Shown: positions 1 through 6,071, counted from the first letter of the stretch. The stretch: DNA of 7,168 nucleotides from Clostridia bacterium (GCA_017548175.1 JAFYMZ010000071.1:1-7168), one strand, 5' to 3'. Numbers and translations: made by a program. Notes: generated by a model not told the origin, from the letters alone.

Positions 1-375
1 AACGGCGAGCTGAATCATCGGCTGACCTCCCCCAAGTATCACGCCGACAAGCTGTATCTGGCCAGACTGGATCTGCCCGCGGACGAAAGTGACCGCGCGG
101 CCTTTGCGGAAGGCTTGGATCTGGGTGATTTCACCACCATGCCTGCGGTGCTGGAGCCGGGCGCAACGGAACTGGAGTGGTATGTGACCATTCAAGAGGG
201 TAAATTTCACCAAGTAAAACGGATGTTTCACGCCCGCGGCAAAGAGGTGCAGTATCTGAAACGGCTGCGCATCGGCACGCTGGAACTGGACGAAACGCTG
301 GCTTTGGGCGCATTTCGCCCCCTGACAGAGGCAGAAAAAGCCGGAATTTTCACCATTGCCGGAATGCAAGCCTGA
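1..375 (+). CDS. rsuA: 16S rRNA pseudouridine synthase, RsuA family (3' part only)
   Basis: This is the C-terminal 124 residues of a pseudouridine synthase that isomerises a uridine in rRNA; the RsuA subfamily acts on U516 of 16S rRNA (E. coli numbering). The reading frame is open from base 1 and stops with TGA at 373-375. Family signatures are visible: an HRLTSPKYHADKLYL segment matching the 'HRITSPRHHCEKTYL' region of RsuA, a TMPAVLE segment like the 'TKPAVLE' of RsuA, the IQEGKFHQVKRMF motif typical of RsuA/RluB/RluE/RluF enzymes, and a closing RIGTLELDE...L..GAFRPLTEAE segment. The GRLD-type motif with the catalytic aspartate, and any N-terminal S4 domain, would lie left of the window. 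No T-rich terminator is obvious after the stop. Family assignment is firm; RsuA rather than RluB/E/F rests on the insertion around residues 35-50 of the visible part. Confidence 0.87.
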   Translation, partial: NGELNHRLTSPKYHADKLYLARLDLPADESDRAAFAEGLDLGDFTTMPAVLEPGATELEWYVTIQEGKFHQVKRMFHARGKEVQYLKRLRIGTLELDETLALGAFRPLTEAEKAGIFTIAGMQA

Positions 376-413
376 TTTTTCGGTAAAATTCACAAAAAAA
401 TTGAAAATTCTTG

Positions 414-442
414 TTGAAAAAAACGAAATGATGGTGTAAAAT
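414..442 (+). promoter_or_regulatory. Sigma-A-type promoter for the PucR-type regulator gene
   Basis: A -35 box TTGAAA (414-419) and a -10 box TAAAAT (437-442) are separated by exactly 17 bases; each matches the housekeeping consensus at five of six positions. The region is clearly more AT-rich than the flanking genes. Transcription would begin near 449, giving a leader of about 45 nt before the ATG at 494. This is a sequence-based inference with no experimental support. Confidence 0.7.
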
Positions 443-452
443 ATCCATACGG

Positions 453-475
453 AATTTGAGAGATTTATCTAAATT
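453..475. promoter_or_regulatory. Imperfect dyad in the leader of the regulator gene, possible operator
   Basis: AATTT (453-457) is mirrored by AAATT (471-475), and inside it AGAT (461-464) by ATCT (467-470), with three unpaired bases GAG on the left arm only. It sits just downstream of the predicted transcription start and upstream of the ribosome binding site. It could be a binding site for the regulator itself or a weak mRNA hairpin. AT-rich leaders produce such dyads by chance, so the call is tentative. Confidence 0.25.
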
Positions 476-479
476 GACC

Positions 480-485
480 AAAGGG
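480..485 (+). promoter_or_regulatory. Ribosome binding site that fixes the regulator start at 494
   Basis: AAAGGG (480-485) lies 8 nt before the ATG at 494. A GTG in the same frame at 485 overlaps this motif and would have no Shine-Dalgarno sequence of its own at a usable distance, so the ATG is preferred. Confidence 0.65.
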
Positions 486-493
486 TGAGAAGA

Positions 494-1579
494 ATGGCAG
501 CAAGACTGTTTCAGAGCATACTGCTGGAAGTAAAGAATAAGGTATCGTTTGTCATGGGTATCGTGGATGCACAGGGCAACATTGTCTCCTGCACCGAGCT
601 GCGGCACATCGGCGAGACGCTGCCTTGCGGTGAGGAATTCATCGAGAGCGGCGCAGAAAGCGGCGAGGCAGACGGATATACCTTCTGCAAGCTGGAAAGC
701 TATGATAATGGCGCAAGATATGCCGTGTTTGCACGGGAGACCAGTGAGGCAGCCTATCTGGCCTGCAGCATCACTGCCGTGGCCATCAGCAACAGCAAGT
801 CGCTGTACGATGAGAAGCATGACAAGCAGACCTTCGTGAAGAAGATCATTCTGGACAACATCCTGCCCGGTGATATTTACACCAAGGGCCGTGAGATGCA
901 GTTCCAGAACGAGGCAAAGCGCATCGTATATTTGATCCGCACCCAGGAGCGCCGCGATGTGGCGCTGGTGGATCTGCTGCAGCGGATGTTCCCCGACCGA
1001 CAGAAGGACTTTGCCGTTACCGTCAACGAGCGTGAAGTGGTACTGGTGAAGGAACTGAAGACCGGTGACAGCCGCGAGATCAACCGCTATGCCAAGGAGA
1101 TCGACGAGGCTGTGCAGCAGGAGATGGAAGCAGAGCACGTGCTGGGCATCGGTGCCGTGGCACACACCCTGAAGGATATCGCACGTTCCTTTAAAGAGGC
1201 GCAGGTGGCCGTGGATATCGGCAACGTCTTTGACGAGAACATCACCGTCATGAACTACGAGAATCTGGGTATCGGCCGTCTGATCTATCAGCTGCCCACC
1301 ACCCTGTGTGAGATGTTCCTGTCCGAGGTCTTCCGCAAGGGCAGCATTGAGTCTCTGGATGAAGAGACGCTGTTCACCATTCAGAAGTTCTTTGAGAACA
1401 GCCTGAACGTGTCTGAGACCTCCAGAAAGCTGTTTGTACATCGTAATACGCTGGTGTATCGACTGGAAAAAATCAAGAAGATCACCGGACTGGACCTGCG
1501 TGAGTTTGACAACGCCATCGTGCTGAAGGTGGCACTGATGGTCAAGAAATACCTGAAGTCCAGAGAAAATTATATCTAA
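494..1579 (+). CDS. PucR/CdaR-type transcriptional regulator with C-terminal helix-turn-helix
   Basis: A cytoplasmic DNA-binding regulator of 361 residues. The C-terminus (about 303-352) has the PucR-type helix-turn-helix: NVSETSRKLFVHRNTLVYRL followed by EKIKKITGLDL and a hydrophobic helix; the 'hRNTLvYRLekI' core is diagnostic. The middle (about 135-255) resembles the degenerate GGDEF-like domain of CdaR proteins, including the stretch GIGAVAHTLKDIARSFKEAQ that matches the 'iGiG......l..Sy.eA..Al' pattern; no GGDEF catalytic motif is seen, so no diguanylate cyclase activity is expected. The N-terminus (about 15-45, VMGIVDAQGNIVSCTELRHIGE) resembles the sugar-diacid recognition region of CdaR. 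The ligand cannot be inferred: no catabolic or transport gene is adjacent, and both neighbours are housekeeping genes. The gene has its own promoter and ends before a strong hairpin, so it is probably monocistronic. The domain family is fairly certain, the regulon unknown. Confidence 0.85.
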   Translation: MAARLFQSILLEVKNKVSFVMGIVDAQGNIVSCTELRHIGETLPCGEEFIESGAESGEADGYTFCKLESYDNGARYAVFARETSEAAYLACSITAVAISNSKSLYDEKHDKQTFVKKIILDNILPGDIYTKGREMQFQNEAKRIVYLIRTQERRDVALVDLLQRMFPDRQKDFAVTVNEREVVLVKELKTGDSREINRYAKEIDEAVQQEMEAEHVLGIGAVAHTLKDIARSFKEAQVAVDIGNVFDENITVMNYENLGIGRLIYQLPTTLCEMFLSEVFRKGSIESLDEETLFTIQKFFENSLNVSETSRKLFVHRNTLVYRLEKIKKITGLDLREFDNAIVLKVALMVKKYLKSRENYI

Positions 1580-1603
1580 GCCTCGCTTTTGCGGCGGTGG
1601 CTT

Positions 1604-1613
1604 GGCCGCGGCC
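1604..1613. repeat. 10-bp perfect GC palindrome
   Basis: GGCCGCGGCC reads identically on both strands. It lies directly upstream of the larger hairpin at 1616-1641, and GCGGC at 1591-1595 could alternatively pair with GCCGC at 1611-1615. It may add to the termination structure or be a chance GC-rich stretch. Confidence 0.4.
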
Positions 1614-1615
1614 GC

Positions 1616-1641
1616 ATGGGCACAGGGAACCCTGTGCCCAT
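1616..1641 (+). terminator. Strong perfect hairpin after the regulator gene, probable terminator
   Basis: The arms ATGGGCACAGGG (1616-1627) and CCCTGTGCCCAT (1630-1641) are exact reverse complements over 12 bases with only AA between them, so the RNA would fold as an 11-bp stem with a GAAC tetraloop. It starts 36 bases after the stop codon of the regulator and about 90 bases before ftsE, where a terminator would be expected. The downstream tract (TCCGTGTCTTTATC) is only moderately T-rich, so it is not a textbook intrinsic terminator. It could instead be an mRNA stability or processing element, or a protein-binding dyad. Confidence 0.45.
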
Positions 1642-1721
1642 TCCGTGTCTTTATCCGTCCTCATTTTTGCGCCGGTACTCTGTGAAAACATACAGGATAT
1701 GTCGGCGTTTGACCCTGGTTT

Positions 1722-1726
1722 GGAGG
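1722..1726 (+). promoter_or_regulatory. Ribosome binding site of ftsE
   Basis: GGAGG lies 7 nt before the ATG at 1734 and supports that start. I could not find a convincing -35/-10 pair in the 90 bases between the hairpin and this site. Confidence 0.75.
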
Positions 1727-1733
1727 AATCCCC

Positions 1734-2597
1734 ATGCTGAAACTCGATCACGTAAGTAAAACATATCCCAACGGAACCCATGCCCTTCGCGACGTCAGTC
1801 TGACGGTGGAGGATGGCGAGTTCCTGTTTGTGGTGGGCCCTTCCGGCAGCGGAAAGTCCACCATGCTCAAGCTGCTCACCGCTGAGGTGGAACCCACGCA
1901 GGGCGAGATCCACGTGAACGGCTTTGACGTAAGCAACATCCGTCAGCGGGATATTCCGTACCTGCGCCGCACCATCGGCGTGGTGTTTCAGGATTTCCGC
2001 CTGATTGAAAATAAATCGGTGTACGAAAACGTGGCCTTCGTTATGCGGGCCGTAGGTGCACCTGCCCGTACCATCAAAAAGCGGGTCAGTTATGTGCTGG
2101 ATCTGGTGGGTGTGCTGCACAAGGCACGTCGTCTGCCCAGTGAACTGTCGGGCGGTGAGCAGCAGCGCGTGGCCATTGCAAGAGCGCTGGTGAACAACCC
2201 CGATGTGATCATCGCAGACGAGCCGACCGGCAATCTGGACCCCTCCCGCAGCCTGGAACTGATGCTGCTGATGGAGAAAATCAACAGTCTGGGCACCACC
2301 GTGCTGGTGGTCACCCACGAAAAGGAACTGGTCAACGAGTTTGGCAAGCGTGTGGTAGCCATTGACGGCGGACAGATCGTCAGCGACCGCACCGGTGGCT
2401 ATTACGGCGAGACCGAAATCGGACATATGATGGCCAAGATGGATCGTTCGGAGCCTGCAAAACCGGTACACAAGCCCGTGCGGAAGGAAGAACCGGAGAT
2501 CCAGCCTGCGGTGGAACGCCGCAGCGATGCAGGTCTGGAGATCCCCGGATTTATGCGGAGCCGCAGCAAGGAACAGGAGGATCGGACGAATGGCTAA
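1734..2597 (+). CDS. ftsE: Cell division ATP-binding protein FtsE, with C-terminal extension
   Basis: The cytoplasmic ATPase subunit of the FtsEX complex, which couples ATP hydrolysis to activation of cell-wall hydrolases. All ABC motifs are intact: Walker A GPSGSGKS (35-42), Q-loop VVFQDFRL (Q86), signature LSGGEQQR (138-145), Walker B VIIADEP (158-164) with catalytic E163, D-loop GNLD (166-169) and H-loop H195. The QDFRL segment after the Q-loop and the overall layout fit FtsE rather than a lipoprotein-export ATPase. At 287 residues it is about 60 longer than the usual FtsE of roughly 220-230. The extra tail (about 228-287) is charged and proline-containing with no recognised domain. The stop codon overlaps the start of ftsX, so the two are translationally coupled. 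It is the first gene of a four-gene operon. Confidence 0.96.
   Translation: MLKLDHVSKTYPNGTHALRDVSLTVEDGEFLFVVGPSGSGKSTMLKLLTAEVEPTQGEIHVNGFDVSNIRQRDIPYLRRTIGVVFQDFRLIENKSVYENVAFVMRAVGAPARTIKKRVSYVLDLVGVLHKARRLPSELSGGEQQRVAIARALVNNPDVIIADEPTGNLDPSRSLELMLLMEKINSLGTTVLVVTHEKELVNEFGKRVVAIDGGQIVSDRTGGYYGETEIGHMMAKMDRSEPAKPVHKPVRKEEPEIQPAVERRSDAGLEIPGFMRSRSKEQEDRTNG
2575..2580 (+). promoter_or_regulatory. Ribosome binding site of ftsX inside ftsE
   Basis: AGGAGG lies 9 nt before the ATG at 2590 and within the last codons of ftsE. It decides the ftsX start: an upstream in-frame ATG at 2527 would add 21 residues lacking FtsX character and has no comparable site. Confidence 0.8.
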
Positions 2598-3498
2598 AAA
2601 GAAGAAAATGCGTTCATCCAGCGGTCTGGGCTACTTTATCCGCGAAGGTCTGCGGGGCATCGGCTCGCATAAGTTTATGAGCTTTGCGGCAGTAGGCGTC
2701 ATTGCGGCCTGTCTGCTGGTCACCTCTACCTTCAGTCTAGTGGCATATAACATCGGACAGGTGGTAAAAAGCCTGGAGGAGCAGAGCGAAGTGCTGATCT
2801 ATGTGGATGAGACCTATACCCAGGATCAGGCCAAGGCGCTGGAAGAAACGCTGGAAGCGGTAGAGAATGTAAAAGATGCGGTGTTCGTCAGCAAGGAAGA
2901 GGCCTTTGCGGCATATCTGGAAACCTTGGGCGACGATGCATATATCATGGAAGATCTGGTGGATGACAACCCCCTGCGCGACGGCTATCGGATCTTTTTG
3001 AAGGATGTTTCCCTGCATGAGGAAACGGTCAGCGCGCTGGAGCGTGTGGATGGCATCGCCGATGCCACCAGTTCCCGCGAGGTGTTCCAGCGACTGGTGC
3101 AGATCCGCCGCGTGGTGGATATCGTATCGCTGACGCTGGTGGCACTGCTGGGCGCGGTCAGCGTCTTCATCATTTCCAACACCGTTAAGCTGGCGATGTT
3201 TGCACGCCGTGATGAAATCGGCATCATGAAGATGGTGGGTGCAACCAACCGGTTCATCCGGGCGCCGTTTGTAGTAGAAGGCGTGATTTTGGGTGTGTGC
3301 GCCGCGCTTTTGGCATTTTTTGTGCAGTGGGGCGTGTATCATTACATTGCCAGTCAGTTGTCTGCCGGAACCGGTGTGCTGACGCTGCTGCCCTTTGAGA
3401 GCTTTGCCTCCGGTCTGACCAAAATCATGGCGGCAGCCGGTCTGGTCTTTGGTATCGGCGGCAGTACGTTGACCATCCGTAAGTTTATGAAGGTGTGA
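2590..3498 (+). CDS. ftsX: Cell division protein FtsX (permease-like subunit)
   Basis: The integral membrane partner of FtsE; it relays ATP-driven movement to extracellular wall-hydrolase partners rather than transporting a solute. The protein has 302 residues with the FtsX topology: a basic N-terminal tail (AKKKKMRSSSG), a first membrane segment at about 30-54, a large external domain at about 55-170, and three further segments at about 176-197, 226-250 and 276-294. The N-terminal YFIREGLRGIGSHKFMS and the cytoplasmic loop FARRDEIGIMKMVGATNRFI (about 204-223), a conserved FtsX/MacB-type feature, are clear family marks. Length is normal for Gram-positive FtsX. It overlaps ftsE by 8 bases (2590-2597) and is followed after only 4 bases by the M23 peptidase gene, so coupling and co-expression are very likely. 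Confidence 0.96.
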   Translation: MAKKKKMRSSSGLGYFIREGLRGIGSHKFMSFAAVGVIAACLLVTSTFSLVAYNIGQVVKSLEEQSEVLIYVDETYTQDQAKALEETLEAVENVKDAVFVSKEEAFAAYLETLGDDAYIMEDLVDDNPLRDGYRIFLKDVSLHEETVSALERVDGIADATSSREVFQRLVQIRRVVDIVSLTLVALLGAVSVFIISNTVKLAMFARRDEIGIMKMVGATNRFIRAPFVVEGVILGVCAALLAFFVQWGVYHYIASQLSAGTGVLTLLPFESFASGLTKIMAAAGLVFGIGGSTLTIRKFMKV

Positions 3499-3502
3499 TG
3501 CT

Positions 3503-4714
3503 ATGAAGAAATACAACGAACGTAAAGCGTGGAAACAGTGGATCGTCAGGTTGCTGGCACTGGCACTGGCGCTGCTGATGCTGGGCTCGGTGCTGCTGAG
3601 CCTGCCGGTATTCGGCATCACGCAAAGCGAGGTAGACGCCCTGAAGAAAGAGGCAGATGCCGCGAAAAAGGAAAAAGATCGTCTGGCAAAAGAACTGGCG
3701 GCGGCAAAAAACGATGCCAGCAAGCTGGAAAATCAGATCGTGTTGCTGGATCGCCAGATGGAAGCGGCGGAAGCGGAAATCGAAGCGCAGCAAAAACTGG
3801 TAGAGGAACTGGGAAAACTGGTGGAGGAAAAGCGCCGGGAGCTGGAACGCAGCCAGACGGCACTGGATGAGCAGTATGAGCTTTCCCGCCAGCGCATCCG
3901 CTTTATGGCGGAGTACGGCAACACCAGTTACCTGCAGATCCTGCTGTCGGCTGATAACTTTTATGATTTCCTCAGCCGTCTGGAGGTTATCCGACAGGTG
4001 TCGGTGTCCGACCAGAAGCTGCTGGAAAGTCTGCGAACCGGCAAAGACACGGTAGAACGGCAGAAGGAATCGCTGGACAGCAGCTTTGCCGAGGCAGAAG
4101 CGCTGAAGGCTGATCTGGAAAAGAATGTGCAGACGCTGCAGGGACAGCGCGATCAAAAGGATAAGGATCTGACCGAACTGGAAAACAAGAAGGATCAGAT
4201 CAACTCCGATTATGCGGATGCCATTGAAAAGGCAGAGCAGCTGATGGAAGATTACCAGAAGGCTGCTGCTGAATATTCGGCACAGAATCCCTATGTAGAG
4301 GGTGACTGGTATTGGCCTCTGCCTCAGACGAATAACGTGATCACCAGTGAGTACGGCTACCGTACCCATCCTGTTACGGGAAAATGGAAGCTGCACACCG
4401 GTATCGACCTGCGCGCAGCCAAGGGCGTAAAGATTTTTGCAGCCAAGGGCGGTACTGTGGTGACTTCGGAGTATAGCAGCGCATGGGGTCATTATGTGAT
4501 CATCAGTCACGGCGGCGGCTATACCAGCCTGTATGCTCATATGACCAAGCGATTGGTCAAAGTGGGCGACAAGGTGAAGGCGGGACAGAACATCGGTACC
4601 GTCGGCAGTACCGGTTATTCTACCGGCGCGCATCTGCACTTTGAACTGCGGAAGAACAACACCTCCTATGACCCGATGAAGGAATACCCCAAGTTCAAAG
4701 TGGTCTATAAATAA
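3503..4714 (+). CDS. Coiled-coil M23 (LytM-type) murein hydrolase, probable FtsEX partner
   Basis: A 403-residue envelope protein with EnvC-like architecture. The N-terminus has a basic stretch and a hydrophobic segment (about 15-38: LLALALALLMLGSVLLSLPV), a signal peptide or anchor. Residues about 40-260 are mostly coiled coil, rich in K, E, A and Q, in two blocks flanking a less regular region (about 134-165, FMAEYGNTSYLQILLSADNF). The C-terminal peptidase domain (about 268-395) keeps the metal and catalytic residues: H298 and D302 in HTGIDLRA, H346 in YAHM, and H377 and H379 in GAHLHFEL. By analogy with LytM, H298, D302 and H379 bind zinc while H346 and H377 take part in catalysis, so it should cut peptide cross-links directly. 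It starts 4 bases after ftsX, with AAGG at 3490-3493 as ribosome binding site. Control by FtsEX is inferred from position and architecture. Confidence 0.92.
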   Translation: MKKYNERKAWKQWIVRLLALALALLMLGSVLLSLPVFGITQSEVDALKKEADAAKKEKDRLAKELAAAKNDASKLENQIVLLDRQMEAAEAEIEAQQKLVEELGKLVEEKRRELERSQTALDEQYELSRQRIRFMAEYGNTSYLQILLSADNFYDFLSRLEVIRQVSVSDQKLLESLRTGKDTVERQKESLDSSFAEAEALKADLEKNVQTLQGQRDQKDKDLTELENKKDQINSDYADAIEKAEQLMEDYQKAAAEYSAQNPYVEGDWYWPLPQTNNVITSEYGYRTHPVTGKWKLHTGIDLRAAKGVKIFAAKGGTVVTSEYSSAWGHYVIISHGGGYTSLYAHMTKRLVKVGDKVKAGQNIGTVGSTGYSTGAHLHFELRKNNTSYDPMKEYPKFKVVYK

Positions 4715-4720
4715 GCACCG

Positions 4721-4726
4721 AAGGAG
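4721..4726 (+). promoter_or_regulatory. Ribosome binding site of the S41 protease gene
   Basis: AAGGAG lies 6 nt before the ATG at 4733. The preceding gene stops at 4714 and the 18-base gap leaves no room for a promoter, which supports operon membership. Confidence 0.7.
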
Positions 4727-4732
4727 CAATCC

Positions 4733-5995
4733 ATGAAGAAACAGATCAAACTCAGCACGGCATTGATGCTGATGCTGCTGACGGTGGTCAGCACCTTCAA
4801 CATCACATTCTTCGTTGCCGGCGAGCTTTATAACGACAGACTGGGCAATCTGTCCCAGACAGAGGACCGGTACAGCAAGCTGAAGGAACTGGCCGAAATC
4901 GTCGAGACCTATTTTGTAGGTGAGTATGACGAGTCGGCGGCCATCGAAGGCGCACTGGCCGGCTATATCGCAGGTCTGGGCGACCGTTGGAGCGGGTATT
5001 ATACCGTAGACGAGACGCTGGCCCAGAAAAAGGAAGACGCCACCAGTTATGTGGGCGTGGGTCTGACTTATTCCGGCGCATCCGATAACCCCTACACCAT
5101 CGTCTCCGTTACCAACGGCGGTCCTGCGGCAACGGCCGGCATCCGTCCCGGTGACGTGATCGTGGCGGTAGACGGTCGCTTGGTCAGTGAGTTGGGCGAG
5201 AACGAGAGCCTTAATTCGGTGGTTGGCGGCGAAGAAGGCAGCGAAGTGTCCATCACCGTGACCCGCGGTCTGGAGACGCTGACCTTTACCATGAAACGTG
5301 CCAAGGTGATGAAGGAATCGGTGTATACCGAAATGCTGGAGCATAACATCGGTTATGTTTACATCGACGGCTTTGACCAGAACGCCGGCACGGAGTTCAA
5401 GACCAAGGTGAACACCCTGGTGGCAGACGGTGCCAAGGCACTGGTGTTTGACGTGCGGTTCAATCCCGGCGGATACCTGACGGTGATGCGGGATATGCTG
5501 GACCTGCTGCTGCCTTCCGGCACGGTGATCAGCACTGTGGATAAGACGGGCAAGACGACGGAGTATTCTTCCGACGCCAATTGTCTGGACCTGCCCATGG
5601 CCGTGGTGGTCAATCAGCATTCCTACAGCGCAGCGGAGTTCTTTGCCGCAGCACTGCAGGAGTACCGCAAGGCTGAAGTGGTGGGCATCGCCACCACCGG
5701 CAAGGGATATTCCCAGCAGCGGATCACCCTCAGCGACGGTTCTTCCGTGAACCTGTCCACCGCCCGGTACTATACCCCCTTGGGTAAGAATCTGGCCGGT
5801 GTGGGCGTGATGCCCGATTATCCCGTGGTCGTGCCCGAAGAAGAGGCCAACCAGTATTATTATCAGACCAAGGTGATTGACAGCAGCCTGCGTCAGGCCA
5901 TGAACGTGATGATGCAGAAACTGGGCATTCCTCTGCCCCAGCCCGACACCGAGGGCAGCGGCAGTACGGCCCCTGTGACCGATCCGGAAGCGTAA
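4733..5995 (+). CDS. ctpB: S41 carboxy-terminal processing protease with PDZ domain (CtpA/CtpB type)
   Basis: A serine protease acting outside the membrane on exported proteins, 420 residues. Domains in order: an N-terminal hydrophobic segment at about 8-30 (signal peptide or anchor), a helical region at about 45-100, a PDZ domain at about 104-190 including GIRPGDVIVAVDGR, and the S41 core at about 200-370. Catalytic residues are visible: S299 in NQHSYSAAEF, aligned with the serine of the usual SASASE motif, then K324 and Q328 in TTGKGYSQQR, the Lys and Gln spacing known from B. subtilis CtpB (K334, Q338). FNPGG (243-247) is also typical. The tail is a short proline- and threonine-containing linker. 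In B. subtilis, ctpB neighbours ftsEX and signals during sporulation; in Pseudomonas, CtpA degrades M23 hydrolases. Here it may process or clear the preceding hydrolase, which is inference. It is the last operon gene; the ctpB symbol rests on family and synteny. Confidence 0.93.
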   Translation: MKKQIKLSTALMLMLLTVVSTFNITFFVAGELYNDRLGNLSQTEDRYSKLKELAEIVETYFVGEYDESAAIEGALAGYIAGLGDRWSGYYTVDETLAQKKEDATSYVGVGLTYSGASDNPYTIVSVTNGGPAATAGIRPGDVIVAVDGRLVSELGENESLNSVVGGEEGSEVSITVTRGLETLTFTMKRAKVMKESVYTEMLEHNIGYVYIDGFDQNAGTEFKTKVNTLVADGAKALVFDVRFNPGGYLTVMRDMLDLLLPSGTVISTVDKTGKTTEYSSDANCLDLPMAVVVNQHSYSAAEFFAAALQEYRKAEVVGIATTGKGYSQQRITLSDGSSVNLSTARYYTPLGKNLAGVGVMPDYPVVVPEEEANQYYYQTKVIDSSLRQAMNVMMQKLGIPLPQPDTEGSGSTAPVTDPEA

Positions 5996-6006
5996 TCAAG
6001 TTTGCC

Positions 6007-6035
6007 TTGACATCCGGGGCAAGCACTCATATAAT
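6007..6035 (+). promoter_or_regulatory. Fully consensus sigma-A promoter of greA
   Basis: TTGACA (6007-6012) and TATAAT (6030-6035) are both perfect six-of-six consensus boxes separated by exactly 17 bases. Transcription would begin near 6042, giving a leader of about 30 nt to the greA start. The promoter begins 11 bases after the stop codon of the protease gene, so greA need not depend on the ftsEX operon. A small dyad, TTGCC (6002-6006) and GGCAA (6018-6022), flanks the -35 box and may be coincidental. Confidence 0.9.
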
Positions 6036-6038
6036 AAG

Positions 6039-6053
6039 GAAACGAAACGAAAC
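6039..6053 (+). repeat. Three tandem GAAAC units in the greA leader
   Basis: GAAAC occurs three times in a row at 6039-6043, 6044-6048 and 6049-6053, spanning the expected transcription start and the initially transcribed sequence, just before the ribosome binding site AGGGAG (6057-6062). No function can be assigned. Confidence 0.5.
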
Positions 6054-6071
6054 ATAAGGGAGAGATGCCAT

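Noticed and set aside
376..413. Possible terminator after rsuA in the AT-rich stretch (TTTTC at 377-381 with GAAAA at 403-407)
   Set aside because: The stem would be short, AT-only at its core and with a long loop, and it runs into the next promoter; no GC stem followed by a T-run is present.
485..493. GTG start for the PucR-type regulator, three codons before the ATG
   Set aside because: The GTG overlaps the Shine-Dalgarno-like AAAGGG, which is correctly spaced only for the ATG at 494.
1665..1700. Possible promoter for the ftsE operon (TTGCGC at 1667-1672 with weak -10 candidates near 1689-1702)
   Set aside because: No hexamer at proper spacing matches the -10 consensus at more than about three positions. 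A promoter probably exists in the gap but I cannot place it.
2527..2589. Upstream ATG that would lengthen FtsX by 21 residues
   Set aside because: The added residues are just ftsE coding sequence read in another frame, and AGGAGG at 2575-2580 points to the ATG at 2590.
3485..5620. A minus-strand open frame of about 711 codons across the M23 and S41 genes, and similar long minus-strand frames at 350-1441, 1542-2471, 2737-3723, 6246-6746 and 6550-7062
   Set aside because: Each is in exact codon register with the sense gene, so it stays open simply because the sense genes almost never use TTA, CTA or TCA codons (for example, the 2737 frame ends at the single CTA codon of ftsX). The products are His/Gln/Leu-rich with no recognisable family, and the sense genes are certain.
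6002..6022. TTGCC/GGCAA dyad around the greA -35 box as an operator or as a terminator of the ftsEX operon
   Set aside because: The arms are only 5 bases with an 11-base interval and no T-run follows. It may be chance, and part of it is constrained by the -35 consensus.
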